NCBI RefSeq assembly: GCF_000764305.2
Contig: NW_025939223.1
Coordinates: forward strand, 29,770-93,769
Reading direction: 5' to 3'
Source: Hyalella azteca
Lineage: Eukaryota > Arthropoda > Malacostraca > Amphipoda > Hyalellidae
DNA length: 64,000 bases
Part shown: in pieces, positions 1 to 12,601 of the stretch
Position numbering within the stretch: position 1 is the stretch's first letter
How the letters are laid out: each line of letters opens with the position of its first letter
Made by a program: the position numbers and the translations under genes
The notes under the pieces: model-generated
Told to the model about the DNA's origin: nothing
The model's database searches: none
The model's input: only the letters and a program-made list of their open reading frames with translations

Positions 1-1110
1 CCCCCGCCCCCCCCCCCAGCTTATAGTAGCTGACAAGTACGCCGCAATGTAACTCGCGTTAGCGTTACTCCGTTAGAGTTACGTCTTAGCTTTACCTGTA
101 TCGCATGTATCAGTCGTGTATTGCCACCCCGTGTACTGTACTGTATCTTATGTATTACCACCCCGTATACTGTAGTTTAACTCTCACGTATTACTGTAAG
201 CGCGAGTCGTTGCGGCCTCATACGCGCTCAGTTGGTCCAGTGGATGACTTGCCCAATGTTCAACCTAAGACTCTTGAGCGATGTTCCAAATGAAAATGTA
301 AATATGTTGTAATTCTCTAGATTAAGCTTTACAGAATTTCGTATGTTTTGATCGTTCGAATTAGTGTGCAATATATTGAATAAATTAGTGTTCCTTTTGG
401 CGGTTACTTCACCCGTTAGTTCCGCTAAATAGATTTATCTAATATCATAATAGAACCCTAGTGCAAGTTGAATCTTGAGGTTAAATATATATTTTCCGGT
501 ATTTCTTTCTAAGTTTGTATTTTTCTTAGAAATTTTGAATCGTATTTTAAATAAACTGTTTTATGCCACTATTTAATGCCGGCAATCGCGCTAGTGGGGA
601 AGTATGTAGTCGAGCCTGGCATGTCAATAATTTTTGTACCGCGATTTTTCTTGTCATTTTTTGTGATCATTCAACAGTTATTTCTTATATTTGTGCTGTT
701 AAATTTGTACCCATTTTTACCTTAGTTTTTGTCTTTTTTGGGGTTTATTTTGAGGTTATTCTGGCTTCATTTTGTGTTCACATCAGTGCTTTCGTATAAA
801 AAATCGTCAAAAATACAAGTTCACTTCCCTGCACGCTTAAAGTTCATTTGTCTGGTCGGCGCTGAAGTAGGAGCGGCAGGAATAGCAGTCGCGCTTACTT
901 TACCATGGACCCCGTATACTTTACGTGTATTACCACCCCGGATACTGTACTGTAACTCTCAGGTTTTACCACCCTGTATACTGTACTGAAGCATTCATGT
1001 ATTACCACCCAGTATCAAGATAAGTTCTCTAAACAGATGGCGCCTTACTTATCCATCACGCACTTAGTCCATTATCCCTATCCTCAGGTGGCGGTTAATC
1101 TAGCGCCTGG
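1..1110. other. Gene-free start of window with a dispersed 36-bp motif
   Basis: Poly-C run at the edge. TGTATTACCACCCCGTATAC and variants occur at about 106-170 and 905-1010, ending CTGTACTGTAACTCTCA. No coding sequence recognised. Confidence 0.6.
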
Positions 1111-1844
1111 TAGATAGCGATAATCATAATAGCGATGACAAACAAATAACGCTATCATTGCATGTCGTTACACGCTAGGATATCAATATTGTCCAAATAT
1201 TGACACACTTTCTAACAGCACGAGCAGATAGCTGACGTAGCACTGATACGCCCTTCTGCCGGGCCATGCTAGGTTAGGAAGACCCATTCAAAGGCAAAAC
1301 GTGCATCGTTATATGGACAAAGTTTCATCATTTCTCTGCGTATAACTTTGAAGTGGCGTCTGAAAATTCTGGCAAGTCATTTCCTGTTCAGAAGAAACTT
1401 GTTCTAATTTCCGTGGAGAAAGTTTCACTTTCTAGACTGCTAAGAAATCTCAACTGCTAAGTAGATAGCGATAATCATAATAGCGATGACAAACAAAGAA
1501 CGCTATCATTGCATGTCGCTACACGCTGGGATATCAATATTGTCCAATTATTATTAAATATATTATTATTAAATTGTCCAATTATTGACACACTTTCTAA
1601 CAGCCTGAGCAGATAGCTGACGTAGCACTGATACGCCCTTCTGTCAGGCCATGCTGGATTAGGAAGACCCATTCAAAGGCAAAACGTGCATCGTTATATG
1701 GACAAAGTTTCATCATTTCTCTGCATATAACTTTGAAGTCGCGTCTGAAAATTCTGTCAAGTCATTTCCTGTTCAGAAGAAACTTGTTCTAATTTCCGCG
1801 GCGAAAGTTTCACTTTCTCGACTGCTAAGAAATCTCAACTGCTA
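1111..1844 (+). repeat. Tandem duplication, units of 351 and 383 bp
   Basis: TAGATAGCGATAATCATAAT starts at 1111 and 1462; each unit ends GCTAAGAAATCTCAACTGCT. The second unit has an extra TTATTATTAAATATATTATT segment near 1550. Internal part (GTCCAAATATTGACACACTT ... CAAAGGCAAAACGTGCATCG) resembles 12140-12240. Confidence 0.88.
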
Positions 1845-2204
1845 TATCAGGACAACTTTTGACCAGTATAATCGTGTAATTTCATGTATATTTCATAATT
1901 AGATTTCCTTACAGTCGTGTGCTTTCGCTATCATGGAGAAAAAGTGAACGTAAATTCATTTTGGTTAATCAAAACAATTAAATTTATCGCAGGTAATCCG
2001 AGACAGCATCCAATTAGATAATCAAAATAATTAAATCTATCTCGGGAAAATGCGACAACCTTCAACTGACAAAATTTGAACAAAACAGCAGATATTACAC
2101 ACATAGAAATTTGTGTGTCAGGTTCTGTTGTCGGAGGATGTTAGATTAAGATGACAAAGCAAGATTGTTGTCACAAGTTTGCAAGACTGAAAACAGGTTA
2201 GGCA

Positions 2205-2372
2205 TAAAAGAGAAAACGGCTCTTGCTTGCAGTGAAGAGAGAGAGCACGGCTCTTGCTTGCAGTGAAGAGAGAGAGCACGGCTCTTGCTTGCAGTGAAGA
2301 GAGAGAGCACGGCTCTTGCTTGCAGTGAAGAGAGAGAGCACGGCTCTTGCCTGCAGTGAAGAGAGAGAGCAG
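2205..2372. repeat. 31-bp minisatellite, 5 copies
   Basis: Unit CGGCTCTTGCTTGCAGTGAA plus GAGAGAGAGCA. Long ORFs on the minus strand cycle through all three frames because 31 is not a multiple of 3; not a gene. Confidence 0.93.
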
Positions 2373-2621
2373 TATAGCTGCCCATCTGTCCACTGCAGCG
2401 GCAAATTTTTTTCAAAGGCAACAAAAACTTGAATTTTTGGGTACGGCAGCGCTGCCGGCACGTAACTCCTGCCGAGCCTCGTAACGGTTCTTGCGTGCTG
2501 CTGTGAACCCGCAAACAGGTTCACCGTACGCAGGCATGCGTAAGCTTTAACCTGTCAACGGGTTAATCGACGGTAAGCTTACTTAGATTAGCGCGCTACC
2601 TGGTCCCATGATAAGGCTAAA

Positions 2622-2868
2622 AGGCCTAGTCTCATGGTGCTAAAGAGGCCTAGTCTCATAGTGAGGCTAAAGAGGCCAAAGTAAATAAATGAGACTAAAC
2701 AGGCCTAGTTTCATAATGGGGCTAAAGAGGCCTAGTCTCATAGTGAGGCTAAAGAGGCCAAAGTAAATAAATGAGACTAAATAGGCCTAGTCTCATTGTG
2801 AGCCTAAAGAGGCCAAAGTAAATAAATGAGACTAAAGAGGCCTAGTCTCATGGTGCTGCTAAAGAGGC
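2622..2868. repeat. Tandem repeat (AAAGAGGCCTAGTCTCAT family)
   Basis: Units of 27-60 bases combining GAGGCCTAGTCTCATAGTGA and GGCCAAAGTAAATAAATGAG. It shows higher-order structure. Confidence 0.85.
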
Positions 2869-3295
2869 TTAGGTTAAGGCGCTATTGCTTGACAGTCAGC
2901 CAGAAGTAGCATTAAATTCGAACGAAATTCGGAGCGGGCGCTGACAAAATAAAGTAAGTTCCGTTATTTTGCGTAGCGGTAATCTAAAGAAGCGACGTGA
3001 ATGGAACAGGCTGTTCCAACAGTTCCAATTGCAACAGTTCGGAGAATTTGCGAGTATAATGATAATAAAATATTTGCGCACTGATAAGCATTGCGTGTGC
3101 GTTATCTTATAACGTAGTTATATACCTATATGAATTATTGCAGGGCATTGAGTAGTTATTTACAATGTGACACGCCCGACTTGAACTCCCAGATTGTCAA
3201 GAATGTACCGCATATATGTACATATATAGAAATATGTACAGTAAGAACAATTCATGCAGTTAGTTCATACAAAAATTAGCTATACAGTCACTACA

Positions 3296-3478
3296 CTAGA
3301 CATGTACAGTTACTGCACTAGACATGTACAGTTACTGCACTAGACATGTACAGTTACTGCACTAGGTATGTACACTACAGTTACTGCACTAGACATGTAC
3401 ACTACAGTTACTGCACTAGACATGTACAGTTACTGCACTAGACATGTACAGTTATTGCACTAGACATGTGCAGTTCTA
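3296..3478. repeat. 22-bp minisatellite (TACAGTTACTGCACTAGACA)
   Basis: About eight units, two carrying an ACTACAG insertion. A related GAGTTAC...GTGTCTAGGCATGTACAC sequence occurs at 14530-14625. Confidence 0.88.
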
Positions 3479-4069
3479 AGCATCACTACACTCAGATAAA
3501 TACAAGAGTCACATTGTACCACTATTCATACCTAAATTAGCAGCCCAGGTAAGCCAATAGTTTCGTTAGTTCCAAATAACCGACAGATCATTACAATTAT
3601 AACGAGTTTACTACTACTTCAGAACACAACAATGCTGATAAAATCTATTGCAATTTCTTGCAAACTACTTGCATGCGAGAGAAGACTAAACTTAAAACCA
3701 TCAGGTATTTACAAGATTTACCCAAACTAAACTACAGCGCATAGCGTTAATAAAATAAACATTTGACATCCCAGTGATACATACGGGATTGATACATTCT
3801 ATCTCCATAAATGTCAAATAAATTCATAAATTCCATAAAATTCAAAACTTGTTTTAAATTCACTCGCCAGACCTTCAGGATAAGGAGGGTTAACGTCTTC
3901 TTAACTTTCTGTCAGACCGATAATGAAGACAATTAATTTATACGTAGGAAAACAACTCAATATTGCGAAGATGTCAGCCAGCATTAAAATTTTTATATAC
4001 ATTGTCCACTAGCAGACCAAACTTCTATAGAAGTGAGCTTTGAGAACCACATGCAACAACTGTACTCAC

Positions 4070-4241
4070 TGGCGAAGGTGTCTGCAGTTATTGGGTCTTG
4101 ATGGTCTGTAGTGCTGGGGTCTTCATGGCGGTGGTCTGCAGGGCTGGGGTCTTGATGGTCTGTAGGGCTGTGGTCTTCATGGTCTTGAGCATGTGCAACA
4201 AACACCCGTACGGCGAGCAGCAGCAGCAAGAAAGTCTTCAT
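4070..4241 (-). CDS. Secreted Asp/His/Pro-rich peptide, first coding exon
   Basis: From ATG (4241 to 4239) it reads MKTFLLLLLAVRVFVAHA, a classic signal peptide, then repeats such as DHEDHSPTDHQDPSPADH and HEDPSTTDHQDPITADTF. The exon ends A|GTGAGTAC, a strong donor, after 57 codons plus one base. Downstream exons were not identified. The mature part repeats D-H-x-D-P/S units, encoded by a minisatellite-like GGTCTTGATGGTCTGTAG sequence, so copy number could vary. A TATA-like run (4340-4350) and TCAGTAC (about 4303) lie upstream. I do not recognise the family; His/Asp richness suggests metal binding, but that is speculation. Confidence 0.6.
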
Positions 4242-4360
4242 ATTTGCACGTGTGATGTAGCGGCCGCCATCCACGTACCTCACCAGATAAGTGATGTGTC
4301 TGTACTGACACTTACAGACGCAACTGTCAAGTGTTTTTCATATATATATTTCACGCTCCT
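4242..4360 (-). promoter_or_regulatory. Candidate promoter and uORF of the secreted peptide
   Basis: On the minus strand, ATATATATATGAAAA, then GTGTCAGTACAG (initiator-like), then a 10-codon uORF (ATGGCGGCCGC...) whose TGA overlaps the main ATG as ATGA. Inference from motifs. Confidence 0.35.
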
Positions 4361-4389
4361 ACAAAATGAACTTTTTGTGCATGTGTAAA

Positions 4390-5825
4390 ACTGATGTGCT
4401 TTAGTAACGACGAAATATTTTATTTTTTTGTTTACGGTTTCGAAATAAGGAACGAACAAATTTGTATAAACCTGTTTGCACTTCCTTTTCTGTTTGCAGC
4501 ACGTGAATATCTGTCAACTCCGACAAGTGTATCTGGAAAAAAGAAGGAATGACTATTATTGTTTGCATCCACAGTAAATAATAATTGTGTCATTCGAACA
4601 AATTTATTTCAGGCCGTTATTCAATCATTATACCTGAAGAAAATTTGAAACAATCTCAAACTTCAATAAATATAAAAGATTACCGCATTGTTTTCTTCCT
4701 TTCTTTCCATGTTAATTATACTAATGTCAAAAAAGCGAAAAAAATTCCACATTCAATAACTTATAAGAAATAAATTCAATTTTTTAAAAACACCGCTCAC
4801 AACATTTATTTTTTTTCACTTGTACAGTCAAAATCGTCCCTGATATTTGTTCTCACATCTTCCTTAACAACAAGTGTTGTATTGCAAGGCACTGTCGAAC
4901 AGCTGTTACACTCACAAGAGCTAAGATTCAACACAAGGTTTTGGGTTCAACCTCACAGAAAAACCACTTGAACAACTTCTATCAAACAGGATTCTTATTC
5001 TATGGCATTAAAGTGCGTGCTGACGAAAACAGTCTTAACAAGGTGGCGTCTTATTCTTAGCGCCTTCTTCTCTAAAACTTGCTTGTCTTCAACGCCAGGA
5101 TATTACAGTGTAGATACACCATGAAAATACAATGTAAATACATCAGTATACGACAGCGTCAGTAGAGGACAGCGTCAGTCTACGACAGCGTCAGTATACG
5201 ACAGCGTCAGTATACGACATCAGTATACGATATCACTCCACTGCATTGTCTTTACATTCTAATATGCCGCACAGTGTACATCAGAAAACCGGAGAGTTTA
5301 TACATTAGTATAGATCTGTATACATCAGAATACTTTAGTGTCTATACATCATAACAAAGCGGAGTCAATACATCAGTACAGGGTGGAGTCAATACATCAG
5401 TATATACTAACATATTCTCAATATTCGCTGTATATTCATCGTACATTCGTTGTAGATTACCGTACATATATTCACATGTATTTGCTGTAGATTCACTGTA
5501 TATTTGTTGAAAATTCGCTGTAAATTTTTTATAAATTCGCTGTATATTCCTTGTATATTCACTGTAGATATACAGATGTCTGGCTTTCTCCCACAGCTAC
5601 AGGCTCATCTCCCCGGCATGTCCCGGAAACAACAGCAATCAGAACGGAAATGTTGAACCTAAAATGCGTCTAAAGCTGACATAATTATATCATTATATGA
5701 ATTACTGATTTTTTGGCTCTCAGCAAATGACTGAGTCATCGACGCTAAATAAATGCACCAATTAACGATCGAAAAACTAATCCTTCCGTAAGAAGCCACC
5801 GAGCAGGGACCGTACGTAGTATTAA
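4390..5825. other. AT-rich stretch with simple repeats, no gene
   Basis: It contains GACAGCGTCAGTATAC units (5150-5225), TACATCAGTA motifs, and from 5420 a degenerate TTCGCTGTATATTCACTGTA repeat. ORFs are short and unlike known proteins. Confidence 0.55.
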
Positions 5826-5834
5826 AACTTGCTT

Positions 5835-5945
5835 AGGTACACGTAGCGGCCTAAGTGCACGTAGCGGCCTAATTGCACGTAGCGGCCTAAGTGCACGTAG
5901 CAGCCTAAGTGCACGGAGCGGCCTAAGGCACGTAGCGGCCTAAGA
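5835..5945. repeat. 18-bp minisatellite (CGTAGCGGCCTAAGTGCA)
   Basis: Six near-identical units, GC-rich in AT-rich surroundings. Confidence 0.9.
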
Positions 5946-6044
5946 TATCCGCATTGTTCCGCGGACGAGAGAAAGCTGGAGTGCGGCAGCGGCGCATCCG
6001 TCTTCTGATTCTCCGTATCTTCCAGCGTCTCCTATATAAAATAA

Positions 6045-6358
6045 TTCGCTGTATAATTCACTGTATATTCGCTGTGTAATTTGCTGTATAGTCGAAGTAT
6101 ATTCGCTGTATAATTCGCTATCTATTCGCTCTTAAATTAGGTGTATGTTCCAGCGTCTCATCCATATTATTTGCTGTATATTCACTGTATGATTCGCTGT
6201 ATGTTCACTGTATATTGGCTGAATAATTCGCTGTATATTCATCGTATATTCGCTGTAGATTCACTGTATATTTGTTGTATATTCGCTGCAAATTCTTTGT
6301 ATATTCACAGTATATTCACTGTAATTTCGCTGTATATTCACTGTATATTCGTTGTAAA
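6045..6358. repeat. Degenerate TTCGCTGTATATTCACTGTA repeat, ends at N
   Basis: Units of 15-18 bases continuing the pattern seen from 5420; ends at N (6359). ORFs through it are repeat by-products. Confidence 0.85.
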
Positions 6359-6594
6359 NAGCGAATGCTAGATTTAACCTGTCAGTCGCGTTATCCAACC
6401 GAGGAAGGCACGAAATTTCAGCCTGACCAGCAGTTGCTGGCGAAGAAAATTTGTTGTACGTTACATTTGAATTTAATATTTCTGATGGACGGGAATAAGT
6501 GCAGCGTTTATAAAATAAATATACTGAGACTTCTCCTCATGTAAGTCTGAGGTGGACGCAAACTTTAGGGTCCATCTGGTCTCAATGAATATCA

Positions 6595-6733
6595 GGGGCC
6601 ATACTTTCAAAACTCGCTAAGTGAACGTAAGTACTTACGCTCTATTTTCTTGTCTATGATTGGTGGATTTTGCTTGAAAGGCCATCAATGATTGGCTGAT
6701 GAACTTACGATCTCTTAACTTTTTTGAAAGTAA
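6595..6733. mobile_element. MITE (GGGGCCATACTTTCAAAA ends)
   Basis: Full-length relative of the copy in PPM1G intron 7: left end GGGGCCATACTTTCAAAAC, right end TTTTTTGAAAGTA. Interior has the inverted pair TAAGTACTTACG / palindromic AAGTACTT. Confidence 0.7.
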
Positions 6734-6899
6734 AGGTTCTGATGGAGTTGAAATAGTGCAGAACTTCTTTAAAATGCAATCCAATTGATTACATATCTAC
6801 TTATGTCTCCACAGGACAACCTTCTAATACATCGAACTCCCTTCAATGAAGACATCAGCTCAGTAATGCTTGACTTAACCCCACACATTATTCTGAGTG

Positions 6900-7180
6900 A
6901 TGTGTGATGGTGAGGGTTTGGTATGTGTGATGGTGAGGGTGTGGCATGTATGATGGTGAGGGTGTGGCATGTATGATGGTGAGGGTGTGGCATGTATGAT
7001 GGTGAGGGTGTGGCATGTGTGATGGTGAGGGTGTGGCATGTGTGATGGTGAGGGTGTGGCATGTGTGATGGTGAGGGAGTGGCATGTGTGATGGTGAGGG
7101 TGTGGCATGTGTGATGGTGAGGGTGTGGCATGCGTGATGGTGAGGGTGTGGCATGCGTGATGGTGAGGGTGTGGCATGAT
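6900..7180. repeat. 23-bp minisatellite, about 12 copies
   Basis: Unit GTGTGATGGTGAGGGTGTGGCAT. The His/Pro-rich ORFs on the minus strand are frame-shifting by-products of a period not divisible by three. Confidence 0.94.
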
Positions 7181-7319
7181 ATAAGCGCAGTTCATCTCTC
7201 ACGCGGGAAAGCAAGGGAAAGTTTCATGGCGCAGTGTTGCCAGAATAAACGAGGGTTGAAGGCTTAATAAAACGTTGCAGATTTAGGCGTTAAGCCTACC
7301 GAATATACAACTCAATTGA

Positions 7320-7570
7320 TGCTCTAGAAATACGAATATACAAGTAACGAATATACAACTTACGAATATACAACTTAAGAATATACAAGTTACGAATATA
7401 CAACTTACGAATATACAACTTAAGAATATACAAGTTACGAATATACAACTTACGAATATACAACTTAAGAATATACAAGTTACGAATATACAACTTACGA
7501 ATATACAACTTACGAATATACAACTTAAGAATGTACAGCTTACGAATATACAACTTACGAATATACAACT
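7320..7570. repeat. 15-bp minisatellite (TACGAATATACAACT)
   Basis: About 16 units of (C/G)TTA(C/A)GAATATACAA, in a roughly 45-60-base higher-order pattern of C/A variants. ORF is a by-product. Confidence 0.92.
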
Positions 7571-7571
7571 C

Positions 7572-8765
7572 AGTTGATGCTCTAGAAAAACTTAGTAATG
7601 CAAGCAGTTTACGAATGCGTATTTCGATTTTTTTTTTTTTTTTGCACAGCTGAGCTTAGAACACAAGGTGTTGTTGCATTAATTAGCCATACAATTTTAT
7701 TTGGTAATTTTTTTCATCGTAAGTGACTATTTAAAGCATTTTCAACGCTAACTTGTATATTAGCTTTACCCGACGCCGCCATGTGATCTTACAGTATATC
7801 ACATTGCCAAAAACATTTTTTCTACTTAAATTAAATTTGTATCTATTGCAGCATGTTTCTCGAAAAAAAAAATTTTTACGTCAAAAAATACACTAAAAAA
7901 TTTCACTAAGTTCCTCAATACGGCAAAAAGTAATTAATAATATTTGATGATAAGTTGAGATGTAACGTTATCTTCGCCACTGTATTAACGTCAACCCAAC
8001 GCTGGGGCTAGCATCGTATTTAAATAGTGAAGTGATGTTATCGGTATTAGGTATAACAAGAATTTAATATAAAAGAAAACGATAAGCAAATTCACCTTAT
8101 CGTTATTGAGAACGTTCCGAAGAGCAGCTACATTGTCAGTTTAAAATTATAGTTTTTAAATAAACATAGTTTAAAAAAATACATGTATATGCCATCAGAT
8201 CAGAAGTTTAAATGAAAAACAGTTGGGACGAAGTTCCAACGAAATGCAGGTACAGTGAAGGCTGTTATTAGAATTATTGTCGCTAGAAATTGGATGACTC
8301 TACTAGAATTAACTTTAATAATATATTTCTTTCATAATAGAAATAAACGATGGGCTTTGACTTGCAACTTTAAAGTTTGGAAGTCTGACACCCGTTTTCT
8401 TACTGAAAACCAGGACCGCTGAAATTAAATTAGATAACAATGCCACTGAAATGAACATCGAAATTTGCAAAATTAGCTTTATTTCCTATCAAACACGAGT
8501 AATTCTTTGACAAATTTTCTAAAGACGTTTTAGTTTTCAATTGCAGCCATGCTAAAATCATCTCAAAATAGAATGAGGTATACCATACTAAACTTTAAAA
8601 TTTTAGGTATTCACGTTCGAAATTGTAGTTTCATTTTGTTCGTTATCGCAAGAGACAATTAAGTCTAACGCTTGTCGGTGTAAATGATTGGATATATCGA
8701 ATTATTAAGAGAGATTTAATAAGAAACTTTCTAGTTCGGCCTTAATAGCTGCCGCACTCTAGACG
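7572..8765. other. AT-rich, no feature recognised
   Basis: About 1.2 kb without convincing ORFs, repeats or RNA genes on either strand. Confidence 0.6.
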
Positions 8766-8769
8766 ATGC

Positions 8770-8975
8770 TGCGTACAGTATCGTATAGTACAGTATCGTA
8801 TAGTACAGTATCGTATAGTACAGTATCGTATAGTAATTATGTTGGGACAGTTTCTGGGACCACCATTATGTTGGGACAGTTTCTGGGACCACCATTATGT
8901 TGGGACAGTTTCTGGAACCACCATTATTTTGAGATAGTTTCAGGGACCACCATTATGTTGGGACAGTTTTCGCGT
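8770..8975. repeat. Two adjacent minisatellites (15 bp and 29-34 bp)
   Basis: CAGTATCGTATAGTA x4, then TATGTTGGGACAGTTTCTGG plus GACCACCAT x4-5. Confidence 0.9.
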
Positions 8976-9699
8976 CGTAACTAACGATGATCTTGTCAAC
9001 TTCATTGCAATGTTGGTCCAAGGATCGCCGCCACCACAAAAACGTAAAGAAAATAGGCTGGATAGGTTAGAATCTTATATTGCCGTCGATTTATAATAAT
9101 AAAAAAAAACAAATAAGTCACGTGAAGAAATATAATTTTTACAAATTGTGCTGATTCGGATGAAATTGAAAATGGTGAATTTATCCATTTAGACAAATAA
9201 GAGTAAATTTCCTACTAAAGGTAGCTCTCGTTCAGATGTTCAGAAACGAATACCCTATAGCACTAACGACGGTTACTGTAACCGTAGGCAACAGGTTCAA
9301 CATACTTCGTATTTTGCTTGGTATCCAAAAATATGTGCATTCAGTAAAAAATAACCGATTCTCTAACCCGAAGCTATAAAGTTAGTCGCGCCGTTAAATC
9401 TAAGAAATGTAATTTTGCTCATCGTACATGAACTTCTTTTATGTCAAGAACCACAACAAAAGAACTGCACACGGTACCTACTTCACGGATCACGGTCGAA
9501 GAAAATTATTCACGAAGAAAACAGCGAGTCACAAGTTCATGCATTGTGTATGAAGTAGAAACCAATTCCGAATAATTGAGCGGCATTATCGTTTGATTGT
9601 GGATGTTGTACCGACGTCGCTGCGGCTTCTGTGATATCAGCTGACCTCCTTGCATGTTCTTCCCACGAACACCTCAATTACGTTGACCTAGAATAGTGG

Positions 9700-10052
9700 C
9701 TGGACACTGAGAATTGGGGGTGGATATGTTGAATTTCGGGTGGACATGGCAAATTGGGGATGGATGCGTTGAATTTAAGGTGGACATGGTGAATTGGTTG
9801 GAAGGAGATGTTGAATCTAAGGTGGACATAACGAATATGGAGGGGATACGTTGAATTTAAGGTGGACACTGAGAATTGGAGGTGGATGCGTTGAATTTAA
9901 AGTGGACATGGCGAATTTGGGGTGGATACATTGAATTTAAGGTGGACATGGCGAATTGGGGGTGAATACGTTGAATTGGATAGGGTAGACATGGAGAATA
10001 GGGGTGGACATGTTGAATTTAGGATTAATATGGAAAATTTGAGGTTGACATG
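9700..10052. repeat. Degenerate 39-45-bp tandem repeat (GGTGGACATGG...GTTGAATTTAA)
   Basis: About nine units alternating GGTGGACATGGCGAATTGGG and GGTGGATACGTTGAATTTAA. No gene. Confidence 0.88.
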
Positions 10053-10059
10053 GCGAGGT

Positions 10060-11155
10060 CCTCAACGTCTACCGACCTTAAGTACAGATCGTCCAGCCTC
10101 CCAGACAATTAAAGATTTATGAGTCATGAATTCCAATATTGATGTACAATGAAAACTTTGATTGTCAAATGTCGGAAGAAGAAGCAGCCACTGGTGCATT
10201 CATCTTATTAGTAACAGTGAATCATGGTTACGTGAGGTTTAAAGAAGTTTTAATCTCATGACCACGCATGAAAGAACATGTATCGAGTGAGTGCATGTTA
10301 GCGCCAGGCTGTGAAGGCTAGTGGCTCTTATGAACGGTCAGATGGTATCATGCGTGAGAAACTATTCTTCTCATACTCAACTTCGTCGTGGAAATTAGGT
10401 TGATGAGTTTCGTACATATCAGAAAACATTCATCCAGCTACAGGCGCTTAACTTTGAATAAACAGATTTAGGAACCTTCTGAAACTCAAACTTCGGGAGC
10501 TTGGTGAGATTGCAATTGTTTTATACAACAGGAAAAACTCACACATCAGTATTTAAATACAACCACAAATGGAATCAAGAAACGTGCCTGGAAAATGATA
10601 CTTTCACTGATAATGATTTGCAGATCAATATGATAATTGTAAATTGTTTTGACTATATAAGCCATAAATAAAACAATTAAATAAATATATAAGCCATAAT
10701 CAATGTGCCGGAGGAAGAAAACTTGCAATATCAAAGACCAATTAAAGTTTAGGGCTGCACTCCAGGATAACAAAAATTATTGATTTACACAAGAGGAAGC
10801 TATGATAGTTGAAACGTCTAGTGAGTTGACCATTGAAATGTGATGCATCATTGCCATACCGTGCCATGAAAGCTGTTATTAAGACCAATAGTATAAGCTA
10901 CTGAATGTTTGGGCTCAAGAACACAGTTTAGGCTAAGGAAAAAAAAACGTTCCTTACTAAGCTGATGTTCAACAGTAAAGGCAAGCGTAGAGACAATGTT
11001 TGTGAAGGTTTGAGTGGTTGCGATGCCTAGCGGTACAACAGCAGCACAAACACCACCTGTTGTAACGGTCGCTGCTGTAGACACCGACGCCCAGCTGTTG
11101 CCTACCTCTTATGGCCCCCTCAACAGCTACTCTGTGAAATATGTTCATATTCTGG
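10060..11155. other. No gene recognised
   Basis: Mostly unique AT-rich sequence. ORFs at 10848-11084 and 11014-11160 lack recognisable domains. Confidence 0.5.
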
Positions 11156-11159
11156 CCGT

Positions 11160-11362
11160 AAGAACTCGATATATACTCTGGTGTATGTATATATGTTATA
11201 TGCTCTGGTATATGTATATGATATATGCTCTGGTATATGTATATGATATATGCTCTGGTATATGTATATGATATATGCTCTGGTATATGTATATATGATA
11301 TATGCTCTGGTGTATGTATATATGATATATGCTCTGGTATATGTATATATGATATATGCAAC
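11160..11362. repeat. 25-27-bp minisatellite (GATATATGCTCTGGTATATG)
   Basis: About eight units, variants differ by an extra AT in TATATATG. Confidence 0.92.
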
Positions 11363-12540
11363 TTGTTGGTTTATGAACAAATCTCTGCTTCTATGAGATA
11401 TAAAGATTTAGAAGCGAATTTGCAACTATTATTTAATTTTGATTAGTTGTCATCAGTATTCTTGATTACTATTCATTAGTATTCTTGATCAGTATTCATG
11501 AGTATTCTTTAGATTTTTCATCAAACAAAGCCAAGCGAGTAACACGAAAAACCGCTTCAAGAATAAAATTGTTGGAAAATACTTACGCTATTTAAACGCA
11601 AAGTGGCAAGTTAGAAAAAAGTCAAACATCTGCCACAAAAGAAGTGTACGATGTCGTAATAACTTAAATGATTAGTTTGCTGCGCGTTTATCCAACAGTA
11701 GCTAAGGCATTGACGTATCGTTGACACCAAATGACGCGTGGTATCTGTAAGCCCAACATAGAAAAATTAGTGAAATTTGTGCAAATAGTGGCGCACCAGC
11801 TAGGTGCCCTTACATATGGGACATTCTGACACAGTTAGGCTCGGGAAAAACGTTTATCTGTGCTACGTGTAGAAAGTGTTTCGGCATTTGGACAAATGAC
11901 TAATTAATTTTTTGAGTGGATGTTTTCTTGCGAGGGAGCGTCAGGTTATGGCCGCAGGCCGCCTCAAGAACTCACAGGCCTATAAAAAAAAAGACAAAAA
12001 AGCAACATGATCGTCGTGTGTGTAGGAAAAAAATGTCGGCCTACAGGCCTACATCACTCCCCTGCAAGCATTTAGAAAATTTAATAATTTAATAAAATTT
12101 AATAAATTTTTAATTTAATAATATTCAATTTAATAGGGAAACTTTGTCCAAATACTGGCACACTCTGTGCACGTGGCACTGATACGCCCCTTTACCGGAC
12201 CAAACTAGCACACAAGCGCACGAAGTACATCGTTATTCGGACAACGTCTCCCTCATTTCATTGAGTGCGACAACGCGCGACACGCTCAGGCCGTCCCGCG
12301 CCGTTAGGCCCGCGGGAGCTCAGCACACTCAGGAAAATTAGTGGGACTTTGTCCAAATATCGATGCAGGTTTTGCTTTTGTGTGGGTTATCGTGACCCAG
12401 CTTGACAAGGCAAAAGGATGTGTCATTGATAAGTCCGCTCTCTACTCTAACGTAGGTAGTGCAGTGTGTATCTGTACAAAATCACCCAATCATGTTACTG
12501 AGTGTATACTGAATAGCTCGCCGCTCCAATAACTGCTGTT
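11363..12540. other. Unique sequence with old dispersed-repeat fragments
   Basis: Fragments around 12140-12240 and 12340-12420 (TTTGTCCAAATAYYGRYRC; GACCCAGCTTGAC) resemble 1190-1340, 16370-16480 and, inverted, 35680-35740. They probably derive from one decayed transposon family; no coding part seen. Confidence 0.5.
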
Positions 12541-12542
12541 AT

Positions 12543-12600
12543 ATAAGACGGACATGTTAAGACGGACATGTTAAGACGGACATGTTAAGACGGACATGTT
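12543..12600. repeat. 14-bp satellite (TTAAGACGGACATG), left part
   Basis: Four units, ending at N (12601). Resumes at 13096 beyond an inserted block. Confidence 0.88.
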
Positions 12601-12601
12601 N

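Noticed and set aside
2118..2524. Overlapping minus-strand ORFs with SLHCKQEP repeats
   Set aside because: Generated by the 31-bp minisatellite in rotating frames.
3296..3478. CRISPR-like regularly spaced repeat
   Set aside because: Units are contiguous without unique spacers; this is a eukaryotic minisatellite.
6769..7214. His/Pro-rich ORFs on the minus strand (PHPHHHTCH repeats)
   Set aside because: They are by-products of a 23-bp minisatellite read in all three frames; no start context, introns or homology.
7296..7568. LYIRK-repeat ORF on the minus strand
   Set aside because: A 15-bp minisatellite stays open in one frame; nothing suggests expression.
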